From: JAJDXW01 sp965243335
GTDB taxonomy: Bacteria; Pseudomonadota; Gammaproteobacteria; HK1
NCBI GenBank assembly: GCA_965243335.1
Contig: OZ251545.1
Span: 3,968,001 to 4,032,000, forward strand
Length of the DNA: 64,000 bases
Direction of reading: 5' to 3'
Under the pieces are notes generated by a model that saw nothing but the letters and a program-made list of their open reading frames with translations, had not been told where the DNA came from and did not search any database. Positions 52,107 through 61,612 of this stretch are shown in pieces. The stretch's first letter is position 1; each line of letters begins with the position of its first letter. The translations under genes and the position numbers were made by a program.

Positions 52107-53059
52107 CCCTGGCGCCCGCCCCGGGACCGATGCCGGCGCCGGCGACGCTCACGTCCTCGTCCGGCACTGCGTCCGCGGCCCCTCCGTTCGCACCGGAGAC
52201 CGCGGGCGGGGTCCTCGACGGGGCCCGGCGGGCGCTCGCTGGCGCGAACGCGCCCCCTATCGACTCTCCCGGGCTCGACACTTCCCTGCTGCTGGCGCAC
52301 GTGCTCGCGGTCCCCCGGACGGCGCTCCTCGCCCGTCCCGAGATGCCGGTCGGCGCGGACGAGCGGCGGCGGTTCGGCGCGCTCGTCGCGCGGCGGGCGG
52401 CCGGCGAGCCGCTCGCATGGCTCACCGGCCGGCGCGAGTTCTGGTCGCTCGACTTCGAGGTCGACCGCTCCACCCTCGTCCCCCGCCCGGAGACCGAGCG
52501 GCTCGTCGAGGCGGTGCTCGCGGCCGTCGAGGAGCGGGGCGGGGCGGCGGGGGAGCGCCCGCGGGTCGCGGACCTCGGCACGGGATGCGGAGCGGTCGCG
52601 GTGGCGGTCGCGCGGGAAGCGGGCCGGGCCGACGTGGTCGCGACCGAGATCGATCCGGGCGCGCTCGCGGTCGCGCGCCGCAACGCGCGGCGCCTCGCGC
52701 CGGGGCGGGTCGAGCTTCGTCTCGGGTCCTGGTGCGGCCCGCTCGAGCCGGGCGCGTTCTCCGTCGTCGCGAGCAACCCCCCGTACCTCCGGGCGGACGA
52801 CCCGCACCTTCGGGGGGACGGGGTCCGCCGCGAGCCGCGCCGGGCCTTGGTCGGGGGACGCGACGGGCTCGCCGCGATCCGGGCGATCGCGAGGGGGGCG
52901 GGCCGGCCCCTCCGGCGGGGCGGAAGGCTCCTCGTCGAGCACGGGGCAGGCCAGGGGGAGGCGGTGCGGCGCGTGTTCGGGGCGGTCGGGTTCGAGCGGG
53001 TGCGGACCTTCCGCGACCTCGGGGGCCGCGAGCGGGTGACGGAGGGGGCAAGGCCCTGA
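52103..53059 (+). CDS. prmC: Release factor glutamine methyltransferase PrmC, 318 aa
   Basis: Methylates the GGQ glutamine of release factors. The N-terminal helical domain has LAWLTGRREFWSLDFEVD. The SAM motif is ADLGTGCGAVAVAVA (156-170) and the catalytic SNPPYLRADD (NPPY at 225-228). The first 35 residues are Pro/Ala/Ser-rich. Translationally coupled to prfA. Confidence 0.96.
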   Translation: MTLAPAPGPMPAPATLTSSSGTASAAPPFAPETAGGVLDGARRALAGANAPPIDSPGLDTSLLLAHVLAVPRTALLARPEMPVGADERRRFGALVARRAAGEPLAWLTGRREFWSLDFEVDRSTLVPRPETERLVEAVLAAVEERGGAAGERPRVADLGTGCGAVAVAVAREAGRADVVATEIDPGALAVARRNARRLAPGRVELRLGSWCGPLEPGAFSVVASNPPYLRADDPHLRGDGVRREPRRALVGGRDGLAAIRAIARGAGRPLRRGGRLLVEHGAGQGEAVRRVFGAVGFERVRTFRDLGGRERVTEGARP

Positions 53060-53124
53060 GCCGACGCGCCATGCGAAGAACGGATGCGGCGCCGGGGCGC
53101 CCTCGCGACGGAGGCCGGTGATCC

Positions 53125-53931
53125 GTGCGGCTCAGCCCCGACCAGCGCGAGCGGTACGGCCGCCACCTCCAGCTTCCCGAGATCGGGGAGGCGGGGCAGG
53201 CGCGCCTCGCCGCCGCCCGGGTGCTGGTGATCGGGGCGGGCGGGCTCGGCTCGCCGGTCGTCCTGTTCCTCGCCGGGGCGGGGGTCGGTACCCTCGCCAT
53301 CGCCGACTACGACCGGGTGGAGCTCTCGAACCTGCCGCGCCAGGTGCTCTACCGCTCCACGGACGTGGGGGAGGACAAGGTGGCGGCGGCGCGGGCGGCG
53401 GTCGCCGCCATGAACCCCGACGTCCGGGTGGAGGCGATCCCCTGGGCGATGGACGGCCCGGAGCTCGTCCGCGAGGTGGAGAAGGCGGACGTGGTGGTGG
53501 ACGCGAGCGACAACTTCGAGACCCGCTTCGAGGTGAACGCGGCCTGCCTCGCGGCGGGTGTCCCCCTCGTCTCCGGGGCGGCCGTCCGCATGGAGGGCCA
53601 GGTCGCGGTCTTCGACCCGAACGACCTCGAGTCCCCCTGCTACCGGTGTGTGTTCGACGACACCGGCGACCCGGAGGAGCCGTGCGCGCGGGTCGGGGTG
53701 TTCGCCCCGGCGGCGGGCGTCGCGGGGACCGTCCAGGCCGCGGAGGCGATCAAGCTCGCGGCCGGCGCGCCGTCCGGGCTGCGGCGCCGGCTCATGCTCA
53801 TCGACACGCTCTCGATGCGGGTGCGGACCGTCCGGGTGCGGCGCGACCCGGCCTGCCCGGCGTGCGGACACCGCCCGCCGCCGGACGCGGCCCCGGCCCC
53901 GGCCCCGAGCCCGGCTCCGGCGGGGCGGTGA
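53125..53931 (+). CDS. moeB: ThiF/MoeB family adenylyltransferase, 268 aa
   Basis: Activates the C-terminus of a small sulfur-carrier protein (MoaD or ThiS) by adenylation. Nucleotide motif VLVIGAGGLGSPVV (37-44 core), adenylation residues around ADYDRVELSNLPRQVLY, and Asp129 in DASDNFETRF. Zinc cysteines are Cys172/Cys175 (PCYRC) and Cys244/Cys247 (CPACG). The start is a GTG. The tail is Pro/Ala-rich. The prfA-prmC-moeB order is conserved in gammaproteobacteria; MoeB and ThiF cannot be told apart with certainty here. Confidence 0.92.
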   Translation: MRLSPDQRERYGRHLQLPEIGEAGQARLAAARVLVIGAGGLGSPVVLFLAGAGVGTLAIADYDRVELSNLPRQVLYRSTDVGEDKVAAARAAVAAMNPDVRVEAIPWAMDGPELVREVEKADVVVDASDNFETRFEVNAACLAAGVPLVSGAAVRMEGQVAVFDPNDLESPCYRCVFDDTGDPEEPCARVGVFAPAAGVAGTVQAAEAIKLAAGAPSGLRRRLMLIDTLSMRVRTVRVRRDPACPACGHRPPPDAAPAPAPSPAPAGR

Positions 53932-55475
53932 GTCCCGACCCTCCCCCCGCCCCCGCGTTCGCCTCCCGGCCCCGCTACCGGGACCTCCGGGACTTCATCG
54001 CCGGCCTCGAGGCGTCCGGGGACCTGGTGCGGGTGCGCGAGGAGGTCGACCCGCGGCTCGAGATGACCGCGGTCTGCGACCGCACCCTCCGGGGCGGCGG
54101 CCCCGCCCTCCTCTTCGAGCGGCCGGCGGGGCATCGGGTCCCGGTGCTCGCCAACCTGTTCGGGACCCGGAGCCGGGTCGCGCGCGCGATGGGGGCGGAG
54201 AGCGTGGCTGCGCTCCGCGAGATCGGCGAGCTGCTCGCCTTCCTCCGCCAGCCGGACCCGCCCCGCGGTCTCCGCGAGGCGTGGCGGTCCCTGCCCGTCT
54301 TCCGGCAGGTGCTCGCCATGTCCCCGCGCGAGACGCGCTCCCCGCCCTGCCGGGAGGTGGTGCTCGAAGGGGACCGGGTGGACCTCGGGCAGTGGCCCAT
54401 CCAGACCTGCTGGCCGGAGGACGCGGGGCCCCTCCTCACCTGGGCCCTCGTCGTCACCCGGGGGCCGCGGGGAGGGCGGCAGAACCTCGGCATCTACCGC
54501 CAGCAGGTCATCGGCCGGAACCGGGTCGTCATGCGCTGGCTCGCGCACCGGGGGGGCGCGCTCGACTACCGGGCGTGGCGCGAGGAGCGGCCCGGGGAAC
54601 CGTTCCCGGTCGCCGTCGCCCTCGGGGCGGACCCGGCGACGACCCTCGCCGCGGTGACCCCGATCCCGGACTCGCTCTCGGAGTACGCGTTCGCGGGGCT
54701 GCTCCGGGGCGGGCGCACCGAGGTCGCGCGGGCGGTCGGGTCCGACCTCCAGGTCCCGGCGAGCGCGGAGGTCGTGCTCGAGGGGGCCATCCATCCGGGG
54801 GACGAGGCCCCGGAAGGCCCGTTCGGGGACCACACCGGGTACTACAACGAGGTCGAGACGTTCCCGGTCTTCACCATCGACCGCATCACCCACCGCCGCG
54901 ACCCCATCTACCACAGCACCTATACCGGCCGGCCGCCCGACGAGCCGGCGGTCCTCGGCGCGGCCATGAACGAGATATTCCTCCCCCTCCTTCGCCGCCA
55001 GCTCCCGGAGGTCCGGGACTTCTACCTGCCCCCCGAGGGCTGCTCGTACCGGATCGGCCTCGTCTCGATGAAGAAGGAGTACCCGGGGCACGCGAAGCGG
55101 GTGATGTTCGGGCTGTGGTCGGTCCTTCGCCAGTTCATGTACACCAAGATCATCGTCGTGGCGGACGAGGACGTCGACGTCCGGAGCTGGAAGGACGTGG
55201 CCTGGGCGCTCGCGACGCGGGTGGACCCCGCCCGCGACGTCACCCTGGTCGAGAACACCCCGATCGACTACCTCGACTTCGCGTCTCCGGTGGCCGGCCT
55301 CGGCTCCAAGATGGGCATCGACGCCACCGCCAAGTGGCCGGGGGAGACGGAGCGCGGCTGGGGCCGGCCCATCGTCATGGGCCGGGACGTGCTCGACCGG
55401 GTGGACGCGATGTGGGACCGCCTCGGCATCCCGCTGCCGGGCGGCGGCCCGCCGGAGGACGCCCCCGGCCTCTGA
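53928..55475 (+). CDS. ubiD: UbiD family decarboxylase (4-hydroxy-3-polyprenylbenzoate decarboxylase), 515 aa
   Basis: Prenyl-FMN-dependent decarboxylase of ubiquinone synthesis. Features: YRDLRDFIAGLEASGDLVRV at the start, RQNLGIYRQQVIGRNRVVMR in the cofactor region, the E-x-P-F-G-D-H-T segment APEGPFGDHTGYYNE, and DATAKWPGETERGWGRPI near the end. The GTG start overlaps the moeB stop (GTGA). Length fits the family. It needs UbiX for the cofactor; ubiX is not in the window. Confidence 0.94.
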   Translation: MSPDPPPAPAFASRPRYRDLRDFIAGLEASGDLVRVREEVDPRLEMTAVCDRTLRGGGPALLFERPAGHRVPVLANLFGTRSRVARAMGAESVAALREIGELLAFLRQPDPPRGLREAWRSLPVFRQVLAMSPRETRSPPCREVVLEGDRVDLGQWPIQTCWPEDAGPLLTWALVVTRGPRGGRQNLGIYRQQVIGRNRVVMRWLAHRGGALDYRAWREERPGEPFPVAVALGADPATTLAAVTPIPDSLSEYAFAGLLRGGRTEVARAVGSDLQVPASAEVVLEGAIHPGDEAPEGPFGDHTGYYNEVETFPVFTIDRITHRRDPIYHSTYTGRPPDEPAVLGAAMNEIFLPLLRRQLPEVRDFYLPPEGCSYRIGLVSMKKEYPGHAKRVMFGLWSVLRQFMYTKIIVVADEDVDVRSWKDVAWALATRVDPARDVTLVENTPIDYLDFASPVAGLGSKMGIDATAKWPGETERGWGRPIVMGRDVLDRVDAMWDRLGIPLPGGGPPEDAPGL

Positions 55476-55536
55476 TATCCGGCCCCGGCCCGGACGCCGC
55501 GCGATACGCGAAAGGCGCCGGCGGCGGCGAGGACCC

Positions 55537-56172
55537 TCAAGGCGTTGCGGGGGCGCTGCGCCCGGCCTGCAGGGCGTCGTCGATCTCGTTGGCCCGGCGG
55601 TACGCACCGCGCGCGCTCAGCCGCGACCAGTACTCGGCGAAGGCGGGGCGCTTCTCGATCGATCCCTGCGCAAGGCCCCAGCCGACGTGCGAGCCCACGT
55701 AGACGTCGGCGGCGGAGAAGCGCTCCCCCGCCACGTAGCCGTCTCCCGCCACTGCGCCTTCCAGGGCGTCCATCACCGCCCCGAAGGAGCCGTAGCCGAC
55801 CATCGCCTCCTTGTCCGCGGGAACCTCGAAGCCGAGGAAACGGTTGGTCACCGCCGCCTCGACCGGGCCCGCGGCGAAGAAGAGCCACCGGTAGTAGGCG
55901 CCGCGCCCGCGGGCCGGGGGCGCAAGGCCCGCCTCGGGGAAGGCGTCGGCAAGGTAGGCGCAGATCGCGGCCGCCTCGGTGACCACCACGTCGTCGTGGA
56001 GGATGGTCGGGACCTTGCCCATGGGGTTGAGCGCGAGGTATGCCTCGGCCTTCATCGCCGCGCCGTACTCGATCACCTCGGTGCGGTAGGGGATCCTGCA
56101 TTCCTCCAGCATCCACCGCACGATGCGCCCCCGCGACATGGGGTTGGTGTAGAAGATCAGCTCGTCGGCCAT
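55537..56172 (-). CDS. Glutathione S-transferase family protein, 211 aa
   Basis: Thioredoxin-like N-terminal domain: ELIFYTNPMSRGRIVRWMLE, with Ser13 the likely thiol-activating residue, then NPMGKVPTILHDDVVVTEAA (cis-Pro and the Glu/Ala glutathione contacts). An all-helical C-terminal domain has GERFSAADVYVGSHVGWG. The ATG at 56172 is decided by homology; the frame runs on upstream. It stands alone, convergent with ubiD. Confidence 0.9.
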   Translation of the reverse strand: MADELIFYTNPMSRGRIVRWMLEECRIPYRTEVIEYGAAMKAEAYLALNPMGKVPTILHDDVVVTEAAAICAYLADAFPEAGLAPPARGRGAYYRWLFFAAGPVEAAVTNRFLGFEVPADKEAMVGYGSFGAVMDALEGAVAGDGYVAGERFSAADVYVGSHVGWGLAQGSIEKRPAFAEYWSRLSARGAYRRANEIDDALQAGRSAPATP

Positions 56173-56524
56173 CGTCCGTCTCCCTCGTGTCCGCCGGTTT
56201 CCGGCGCCGGAAGATAGCCCATCGGGCGGGAGCGCCCCACCCGCTCCCGCCGGCAGGAACGTTCCGACTGGCTGGCGGCCGGCAGGAAGGGGGGGGCGCC
56301 GCTTCCGGGCCACGGCGCGGTCCGGGGACGGCGCGTCCCGGAGCCGCGCCGTTCGCAGGACTCCCCGGCGCCCCGAATCCGACCGGATCGGATGGCGGAG
56401 CCAAGCCGATTCCGCGGCATGAAACGTCCCTGCCGTCCCCTGCGGAGCGGAGCGCTCCCCCGCGCGCGTTCGACGTGCGAACATGGGGCGGGCGCGAACG
56501 GCGCGAACGAGGGGAGGGACCACG

Positions 56525-57289
56525 ATGGCCTTGACCGTACCGAAGGGTCTGCTCGACGGACACGTCGCGGTGGTGACCGGGGGCGGCTCCGGGATCGGGC
56601 GCGGCACGGCGCTCGCGATGGCGGAAGCGGGCGCGCGCATCGCCGTCGTGGACCGGAACGAGGAGGGGGCGAACGAGACCGCGGCCCTCATCGGAAACGC
56701 GGCGAGCGCCTACCGCACCGACGTGACCGACGCCGCCGCCTGCCGGTCGCTCGCGGGGCGGGTCGCGGCCGACTTCGGGCCGGCCTCCATCCTGTTCAAC
56801 AACGCAGGGATCGTGCGGCGCGCGAAGATCGACTCCCCGACCGCCGCCGAAGACTGGCGGGACACCATCGACGTCAACGTCAACAGCCTGTTCCACGTCA
56901 CCCACGCCTTTCTCGACCAGCTCAAGGAGACGCGCGGGCGCATCGTCAGCACGGGCTCGCTCCAGTCGTTCGTGCATACCCCCAACTCGGTGGTCTACAC
57001 CACTTCCAAGGGGGCGGTGAAGAACTTCACCACCGGCCTGGCGGCGGAGCTCGCGCCGCACGGGATCCGGGTGAACGCGGTGGCCCCCGGCCTCATCTTC
57101 ACCCCCCTCAACGAGGAGGGCATCCAGAAGAACCCGGAGCTTCTCGCGCGCTTCATGCAGCACATCCCGATGGGCCGCCACGGGACGCCGGAGGACATCG
57201 CGGGCGCGGTCCTGTTCCTCGTCTCCGACCTCGCGCAGTACGTGACCGGGGTCACCCTGGCGGTGGACGGCGGGTACCTCGCGGTCTGA
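56525..57289 (+). CDS. SDR family oxidoreductase, 254 aa
   Basis: Classical short-chain dehydrogenase. Cofactor loop VVTGGGSGIGRGTALAMAEA, NNAG motif in ILFNNAGIVRRA, catalytic Ser in IVSTGSLQSF and the Tyr-x-x-x-Lys in VVYTTSKGAVK. The closing DLAQYVTGVTLAVDGGYLAV is typical. The acidic residue after the first strand (VVDRNEEG) favours NAD. GAGGGGAGGG precedes the ATG at 56525. The nearest named relatives are gluconate or sugar-acid dehydrogenases, but the substrate is not determinable. Confidence 0.92.
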   Translation: MALTVPKGLLDGHVAVVTGGGSGIGRGTALAMAEAGARIAVVDRNEEGANETAALIGNAASAYRTDVTDAAACRSLAGRVAADFGPASILFNNAGIVRRAKIDSPTAAEDWRDTIDVNVNSLFHVTHAFLDQLKETRGRIVSTGSLQSFVHTPNSVVYTTSKGAVKNFTTGLAAELAPHGIRVNAVAPGLIFTPLNEEGIQKNPELLARFMQHIPMGRHGTPEDIAGAVLFLVSDLAQYVTGVTLAVDGGYLAV

Positions 57290-57470
57290 GCGCGGGCCGG
57301 TCGATCGTCATCGGGCCGATCGTCATGCGGCGCGGGCCGCCACCGACCGGTCGCACGGGCCGGGCGCTCCCCTCGCCTTCCTCCCCGCGACCGCGTCCCG
57401 AGGGGCGCCTGGCGACGCGCCGGCGGCACAATCGTCGACCAGTCGTTCGTTGATGAGAGAGGGGCTGCCG

Positions 57471-57884
57471 ATGGCGACCCATGAGCAACCGAACACCGGG
57501 TCCGCGCCGGACGGGCCGCCTCCGCCCCGCCGCATCGACGTGGCGCCGTGTGCGGCGAGGGTGCGGGTGGAGCTCGGAGGGGAGGCGGTGGCCGACAGCG
57601 CGCGGACCCTGCTGCTCCGCGAGGAGGGCTGCCCCCCGGTCCACTACTTCCCGCGCGAAGACGTGCGCATGGACCTCCTGGCCCGCACCGGGCGCACGAC
57701 CCGCTGCCCGTACAAGGGGGTCGCGAGCTACTGGACCGTCGAGGCGGGGGGCCGGGCGGCCGGGAACGCGGTCTGGAGCTACGAGCGCCCCATCCCCGGG
57801 ATGGCCGCCATCGCCGGGCGCCTCGCCTTCTACCGCGACCGCATGGACGGCTGGTCGGAGGAGGAGAGCCCCCGGCAGGATTGA
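57471..57884 (+). CDS. DUF427 domain-containing protein, 137 aa
   Basis: Matches the DUF427 pattern: VRVELGGEAVADSARTLLLR, VHYFPREDVRMDLL, TTRCPYKGVASYWTVEAGGR and NAVWSYERPIPGMAAIAGRL, ending with FYRDRM. This is a small beta-rich fold of unknown function. The ATG at 57471 follows GAGAGGGG; an in-frame ATG slightly upstream is less well placed. No clear operon partner. Confidence 0.88.
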   Translation: MATHEQPNTGSAPDGPPPPRRIDVAPCAARVRVELGGEAVADSARTLLLREEGCPPVHYFPREDVRMDLLARTGRTTRCPYKGVASYWTVEAGGRAAGNAVWSYERPIPGMAAIAGRLAFYRDRMDGWSEEESPRQD

Positions 57885-57974
57885 CCCCTCCCTCGCCGCG
57901 CCCCCGGCGGCTTGGCGGCCCGGCGCGCCGGGGCGCGGCGTCCAGTGCAGTGCAGCGGTGTCCGGCATAGCGGC

Positions 57975-59457
57975 ATGACGGAACGAGGCGGCTGGTACGA
58001 GACGCACGCGGCGGAGGCCGCCGCGCGCTACGAGTCGGTAGCGGCCGAGGAGGTCAACGGCTGGCTGCTCGACTTCCTGCCGGAGCCGCCGGCCTGCGTG
58101 CTCGACGTCGGGGCCGGAAGCGGGCGCGACACCGCCTGGCTCGCGTCGCTCGGGCACGAGGTCATCGCGGTCGATCCGTCGCCCGGAATGCTGGCGCAGG
58201 CCAGACTGCGGCATCCGGGCCTTGCCGTCCGGTATCTGCACGACGGCTTGCCCGAGCTGACCAGGACGCTACGGACCGGGATCTCGTTCGACTTCGTCCT
58301 CGTCAATGCGGTCTGGATGCACGTCCCTCCCGCGGACCGGCGGCGCGCGTTCCGAAAGCTCGTCACCTTGCTCAAGCCGGGCGGGGTGATCGCGTTCACC
58401 CTGCGCCATCCCCCCGACACCGCCCGGGGGATGCACCCGGTATCGGGCGCGGAGATCGAGGAGCTCGCCCGCAAGCACGGGGCGTTCGTCGAACGGAGCT
58501 CCGCGGGGACGGACTTCCTCGGCCGCACCCCGATCCGGTGGGAGCAGGCAGCGGTCCGGATACCGGACGACGGTACGGGCGCGCTGCCGCTCCTCCGTCA
58601 CGTCATCCTGAACGACGACAAGTCGTCCACGTACAAGCTCGCGCTGCTCCGAACGCTTTGCCGGATCGCGGACGGCGCGGCGGGGTGGGCGGCGGACGGG
58701 GCGGGCGGCGGCCAGCGGGCGGCTGGATGCGGCCTGGCTCTGGATCTTCGGGGATCTCTCCGTCCCCCGCCATCTCTGGCGGGCGTTCCAGCGTTACAAC
58801 GTCTGGATCGAGCCCGCCCTCATGGCCGAGTGGGCGCGGCTGATGCACCGGTACGCCGCCACCCAGGGCAGGAAGCTCGACGAATCCGAGGTCATCCGGG
58901 GCATGGCCTGGAGCGAGCCCGATCGGGCGGCGAGACTTCCCCGCGAACGAGCCGCGGCGCTGATCGAACAGGGCCCCCTGCCCTGTGTCTGGAGCGGCCG
59001 CAGCCTGCATCGAGCCAATCTCGACATCGACCACTGCTTTCCGTGGTCGACCTGGCCGTGCAGCGATCTCTGGAACCTCATGCCGGCCAGCCGGGACGTC
59101 AACCAGCGCGAGAAGCGGGATCGGCTTCCCACCGATCTCGTGCTGCGAAGGGCCAAGGATCGGATCATCGAGTGGTGGGACACCGCCTACGTCCGGACGG
59201 ACGACGGACCGCTCACCGAGCAGTTCACGCTCGAAGCCTCGGCGACCCTGCCCACCCTCGAGCTGCCCGCCGGCGGCCTTCGAGGCGCGGCCGCCAGAGC
59301 GAGAATGCACCGGGTGCTGGAGGACGTCTTCGCCGCGGTCAGTCTTCAGCGCATCCGGCTGAGCCACGACCAGCAGATCCCCGAGTGGCCGGGCCCGAGC
59401 GACCGGCGGCCCCGGCCGGCTTCGCGCCCTGCCCGACCCGCGCCCGTCGAGCGCTGA
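57975..59457 (+). pseudogene. Class I methyltransferase-HNH endonuclease fusion gene, broken by internal deletion and frame change
   Basis: From the ATG at 57975 the first frame codes a SAM methyltransferase: VLDVGAGSGRDTAWLASLGH, VNAVWMHVPPADRRRAFRKL, and the subfamily block LPLLRHVILNDDKSSTYKLA. After about 58690 that frame loses sense. From about 58720 the +1 frame reads LWIFGDLSVPRHLWRAFQRY and NVWIEPALMAEWARLMHRYA, then an HNH domain (NLDIDHCFPWSTWPCSDLWN, SRDVNQREKRDRLP). I recall an intact family in which both parts are one protein joined by a linker of well over 100 residues. Here most of that linker is missing and the frames do not match. Confidence 0.72.
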
Positions 59458-59570
59458 AACACGCCTTCCTTCGGGTGCGAGGCCCGGGCGCGGGATCGCG
59501 GTCGTGAAGGGTCGGCTACACTTCGCGGCGCGGCGTGACGCGGCATGGACCTGGATAAGGAGGCCCGACG

Positions 59571-60629
59571 ATGCGAACCGACGACAACCCGGCGGTGGCG
59601 GACTTCCCGACACAACCCTCTCCCTCGGCGCGTGCGCGGACGGCGCACGCGCCGATGACTTCCCCGGCGCCCTCCCCCCCGGCGCCCGACGCTTCGGAAC
59701 CGGCGCCGGACCTGCCCGGCTGCCGGCCGATCCCCCTCCGGCGGCGCGACCTCGACATCTGGGACGGCCGGTTCGAGTACTGGGACGGCGCGACCGAGAC
59801 CGCATGGGTGGTCCGAGACCCCACCGGCCTCGCCCACGAGCAGCCGGCCGGGCGGCTCGTGGAGCTGTGCACGCAGATCGCACGAGCGCGCGGGGCGGCC
59901 ATCGGGTGCTACGGGACCACGGACCTCGAGCGGCGCGACGAGCGCGGCCGGCGGGAGAAGATCCTCCAGGCCGACCAGTTGGCGTACCTGTATCCGACGC
60001 GCGCCCGGCTGCCCGAAGGCGGCGGGATCGTGGTCGGCAAGCACGACCTCCCGGACGTGGTCCTGGAGGTGGACTACACCACGGACGTGCGCCCCTGGAA
60101 GCTCGGGACGTACGAGTCGTGGGGCTTCCCGGAGGTCTGGGTGGAAGTGCCGGAGCGGTGGTCGGGGGGCCGGCGCCGGGGCCGTTCGCCGGGCCTCACG
60201 ATCCACGTGCTCGAAGGAGGGCGGTATCGGGAGTCCCGGTCGAGCCGGGCGTTTCCCGGCTGGTCGGCGCGCGCGATCCACTACGCGCTGAACGAGGTCG
60301 AGCTCACGGGCTGGACGTATGCGTCGCTGAAGGGGGTGGGTCGGAGGCTGGGCGAGCGGGACGGCACGAGCCCGGACGACCACCTGTTCCTGCGCTCCTT
60401 CCGGGATGAGAGCCGGGCGGAGGGCAAGGCGGAAGGCCGGGCGGAGAGCCAGGCGAAGACGGTGCGCGAGCTGCTGCGGCTGCAGGGCATCGCGGTCTCG
60501 GAGGGGTTTCCGGCGAACGCGCCCGGATTCGCGGAGGCGCCGGAGGAAGCCATCGCCGCGGCGGCGCTCGCCTGCGACAGCGAGGAGGACTTCCGCGCCC
60601 GCATCCTCGGCGGCCGGCCGACACGCTGA
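59571..60629 (+). CDS. Uma2 family (DUF820) endonuclease-like protein, 352 aa
   Basis: Third Uma2-type gene, only distantly like the pair at 1.3-4.8 kb. The first 50 residues are Pro/Ala/Ser-rich. The core is HDLPDVVLEVDYTTDVRPWK followed by LGTYESWGFPEVWVEVPE. A Lys/Arg/Glu-rich helix (EGKAEGRAESQAKTVRELLR) precedes a C-terminal domain like that of Uma2 proteins with a DUF4351-type tail. AAGGAGG 7 bases before the ATG at 59571 fixes the start. Confidence 0.85.
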   Translation: MRTDDNPAVADFPTQPSPSARARTAHAPMTSPAPSPPAPDASEPAPDLPGCRPIPLRRRDLDIWDGRFEYWDGATETAWVVRDPTGLAHEQPAGRLVELCTQIARARGAAIGCYGTTDLERRDERGRREKILQADQLAYLYPTRARLPEGGGIVVGKHDLPDVVLEVDYTTDVRPWKLGTYESWGFPEVWVEVPERWSGGRRRGRSPGLTIHVLEGGRYRESRSSRAFPGWSARAIHYALNEVELTGWTYASLKGVGRRLGERDGTSPDDHLFLRSFRDESRAEGKAEGRAESQAKTVRELLRLQGIAVSEGFPANAPGFAEAPEEAIAAAALACDSEEDFRARILGGRPTR

Positions 60630-60700
60630 GACGCCCGATCCGGCGCGCCCCGGCCAAGCGGCCAGTCGGCGGGGCGCGAGGAAGGACAGGGAGAACGTCA

Positions 60701-61612
60701 ATGAGCGATCCTTTGCAACAGGACATGGAGGACCTCCTGCAGGTCCCGGAAATTCGCCAAAAGGAGCATCGGGTACTCAGCCGGCTGTTGGGGGATCTGC
60801 GCTCCCGGGCAAACCATCATCTCGTCCTTCAGGTCCGCATGGGCGACGTCTCGTCATACCTGATGTCCGTCACGCTCGGTTGGGTCGCCGACAAGGTCGG
60901 GTTCGCCGCCGACCTGCCGATCTTTCACGAGAGCAGCGAGGGGTCCAGACGGCTCCAATCAGACCCCGAAACCGTAGAGAGGATTCGGCAGCTTCAGCCC
61001 GACTGGCGCCGTCAGCTTGATATGGCGGTCTATCTGACGACGCGCAGGCGCCACAAGTTTCCTCCGCTTCTCCTCGTCGGAGATCAGGGCTGGGTCCACG
61101 AAGAATGGCACGACAAGTGGGGAATCGACGCCCGCGCCATGAATGACAGTGTCAACCTCCTCGGGCTGGAGCCTACTGGTTCTTATTGGGGGCTCGACGA
61201 CGCGGAGACGCGGTTCTACGTGCTCGACGGGCAGCACCGACTGATGGCCATTCTGGGCCTGCGCGAAATCGTCAGGACCGGACGTTTGTACGCTCTCGAC
61301 GAAAACCGGAATCCCAGGGGGGAGGGCCTGTCTCGCGAGGACGTCATCGACCACATCCACCGGAGCACCGGGGAAAGCCGCACCGCCATCCACGGGCGGC
61401 TCCAGCACCTCATGGACGAGTGCATCGGGGTCGAGGTCATCCCCGCAGTGTGCGTGGGGGAGAGCATCGACGAGGCCCTCCGGCGGCTTCGACAGACGTT
61501 CGTCGACGTCAATCGGGCCGGCCGGGAGTGCGGTCCGGCAATCGACCTCGAAGGCGATTCCGGCGAGAGGGCGCCCGATCCAAGGCGCCGGATGCCGGCC
61601 TCCCGATTCTGA
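60701..61612 (+). CDS. DGQHR-domain protein (DndB-like), C-terminally truncated, 303 aa
   Basis: The hallmark RFYVLDGQHRLMAILGLREI is at about residues 170-189, followed by the family segments GVEVIPAVCVGESIDEALRR and RQTFVDVNRAGRE. DndB proteins of this type regulate DNA phosphorothioation operons, and relatives occur in other defence loci. After NRAGRECGPAIDLEGDSG the sequence departs from the family and stops early, so perhaps the last quarter is lost. No dnd genes are nearby. AGGAAGGACAGGGAG precedes the ATG. Confidence 0.75.
   Translation: MSDPLQQDMEDLLQVPEIRQKEHRVLSRLLGDLRSRANHHLVLQVRMGDVSSYLMSVTLGWVADKVGFAADLPIFHESSEGSRRLQSDPETVERIRQLQPDWRRQLDMAVYLTTRRRHKFPPLLLVGDQGWVHEEWHDKWGIDARAMNDSVNLLGLEPTGSYWGLDDAETRFYVLDGQHRLMAILGLREIVRTGRLYALDENRNPRGEGLSREDVIDHIHRSTGESRTAIHGRLQHLMDECIGVEVIPAVCVGESIDEALRRLRQTFVDVNRAGRECGPAIDLEGDSGERAPDPRRRMPASRF

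Noticed and set aside
53118..53927. Upstream extension of the UbiD frame
   Set aside because: It is the out-of-frame shadow of MoeB; UbiD homology and the GTGA overlap place its start at 53928.
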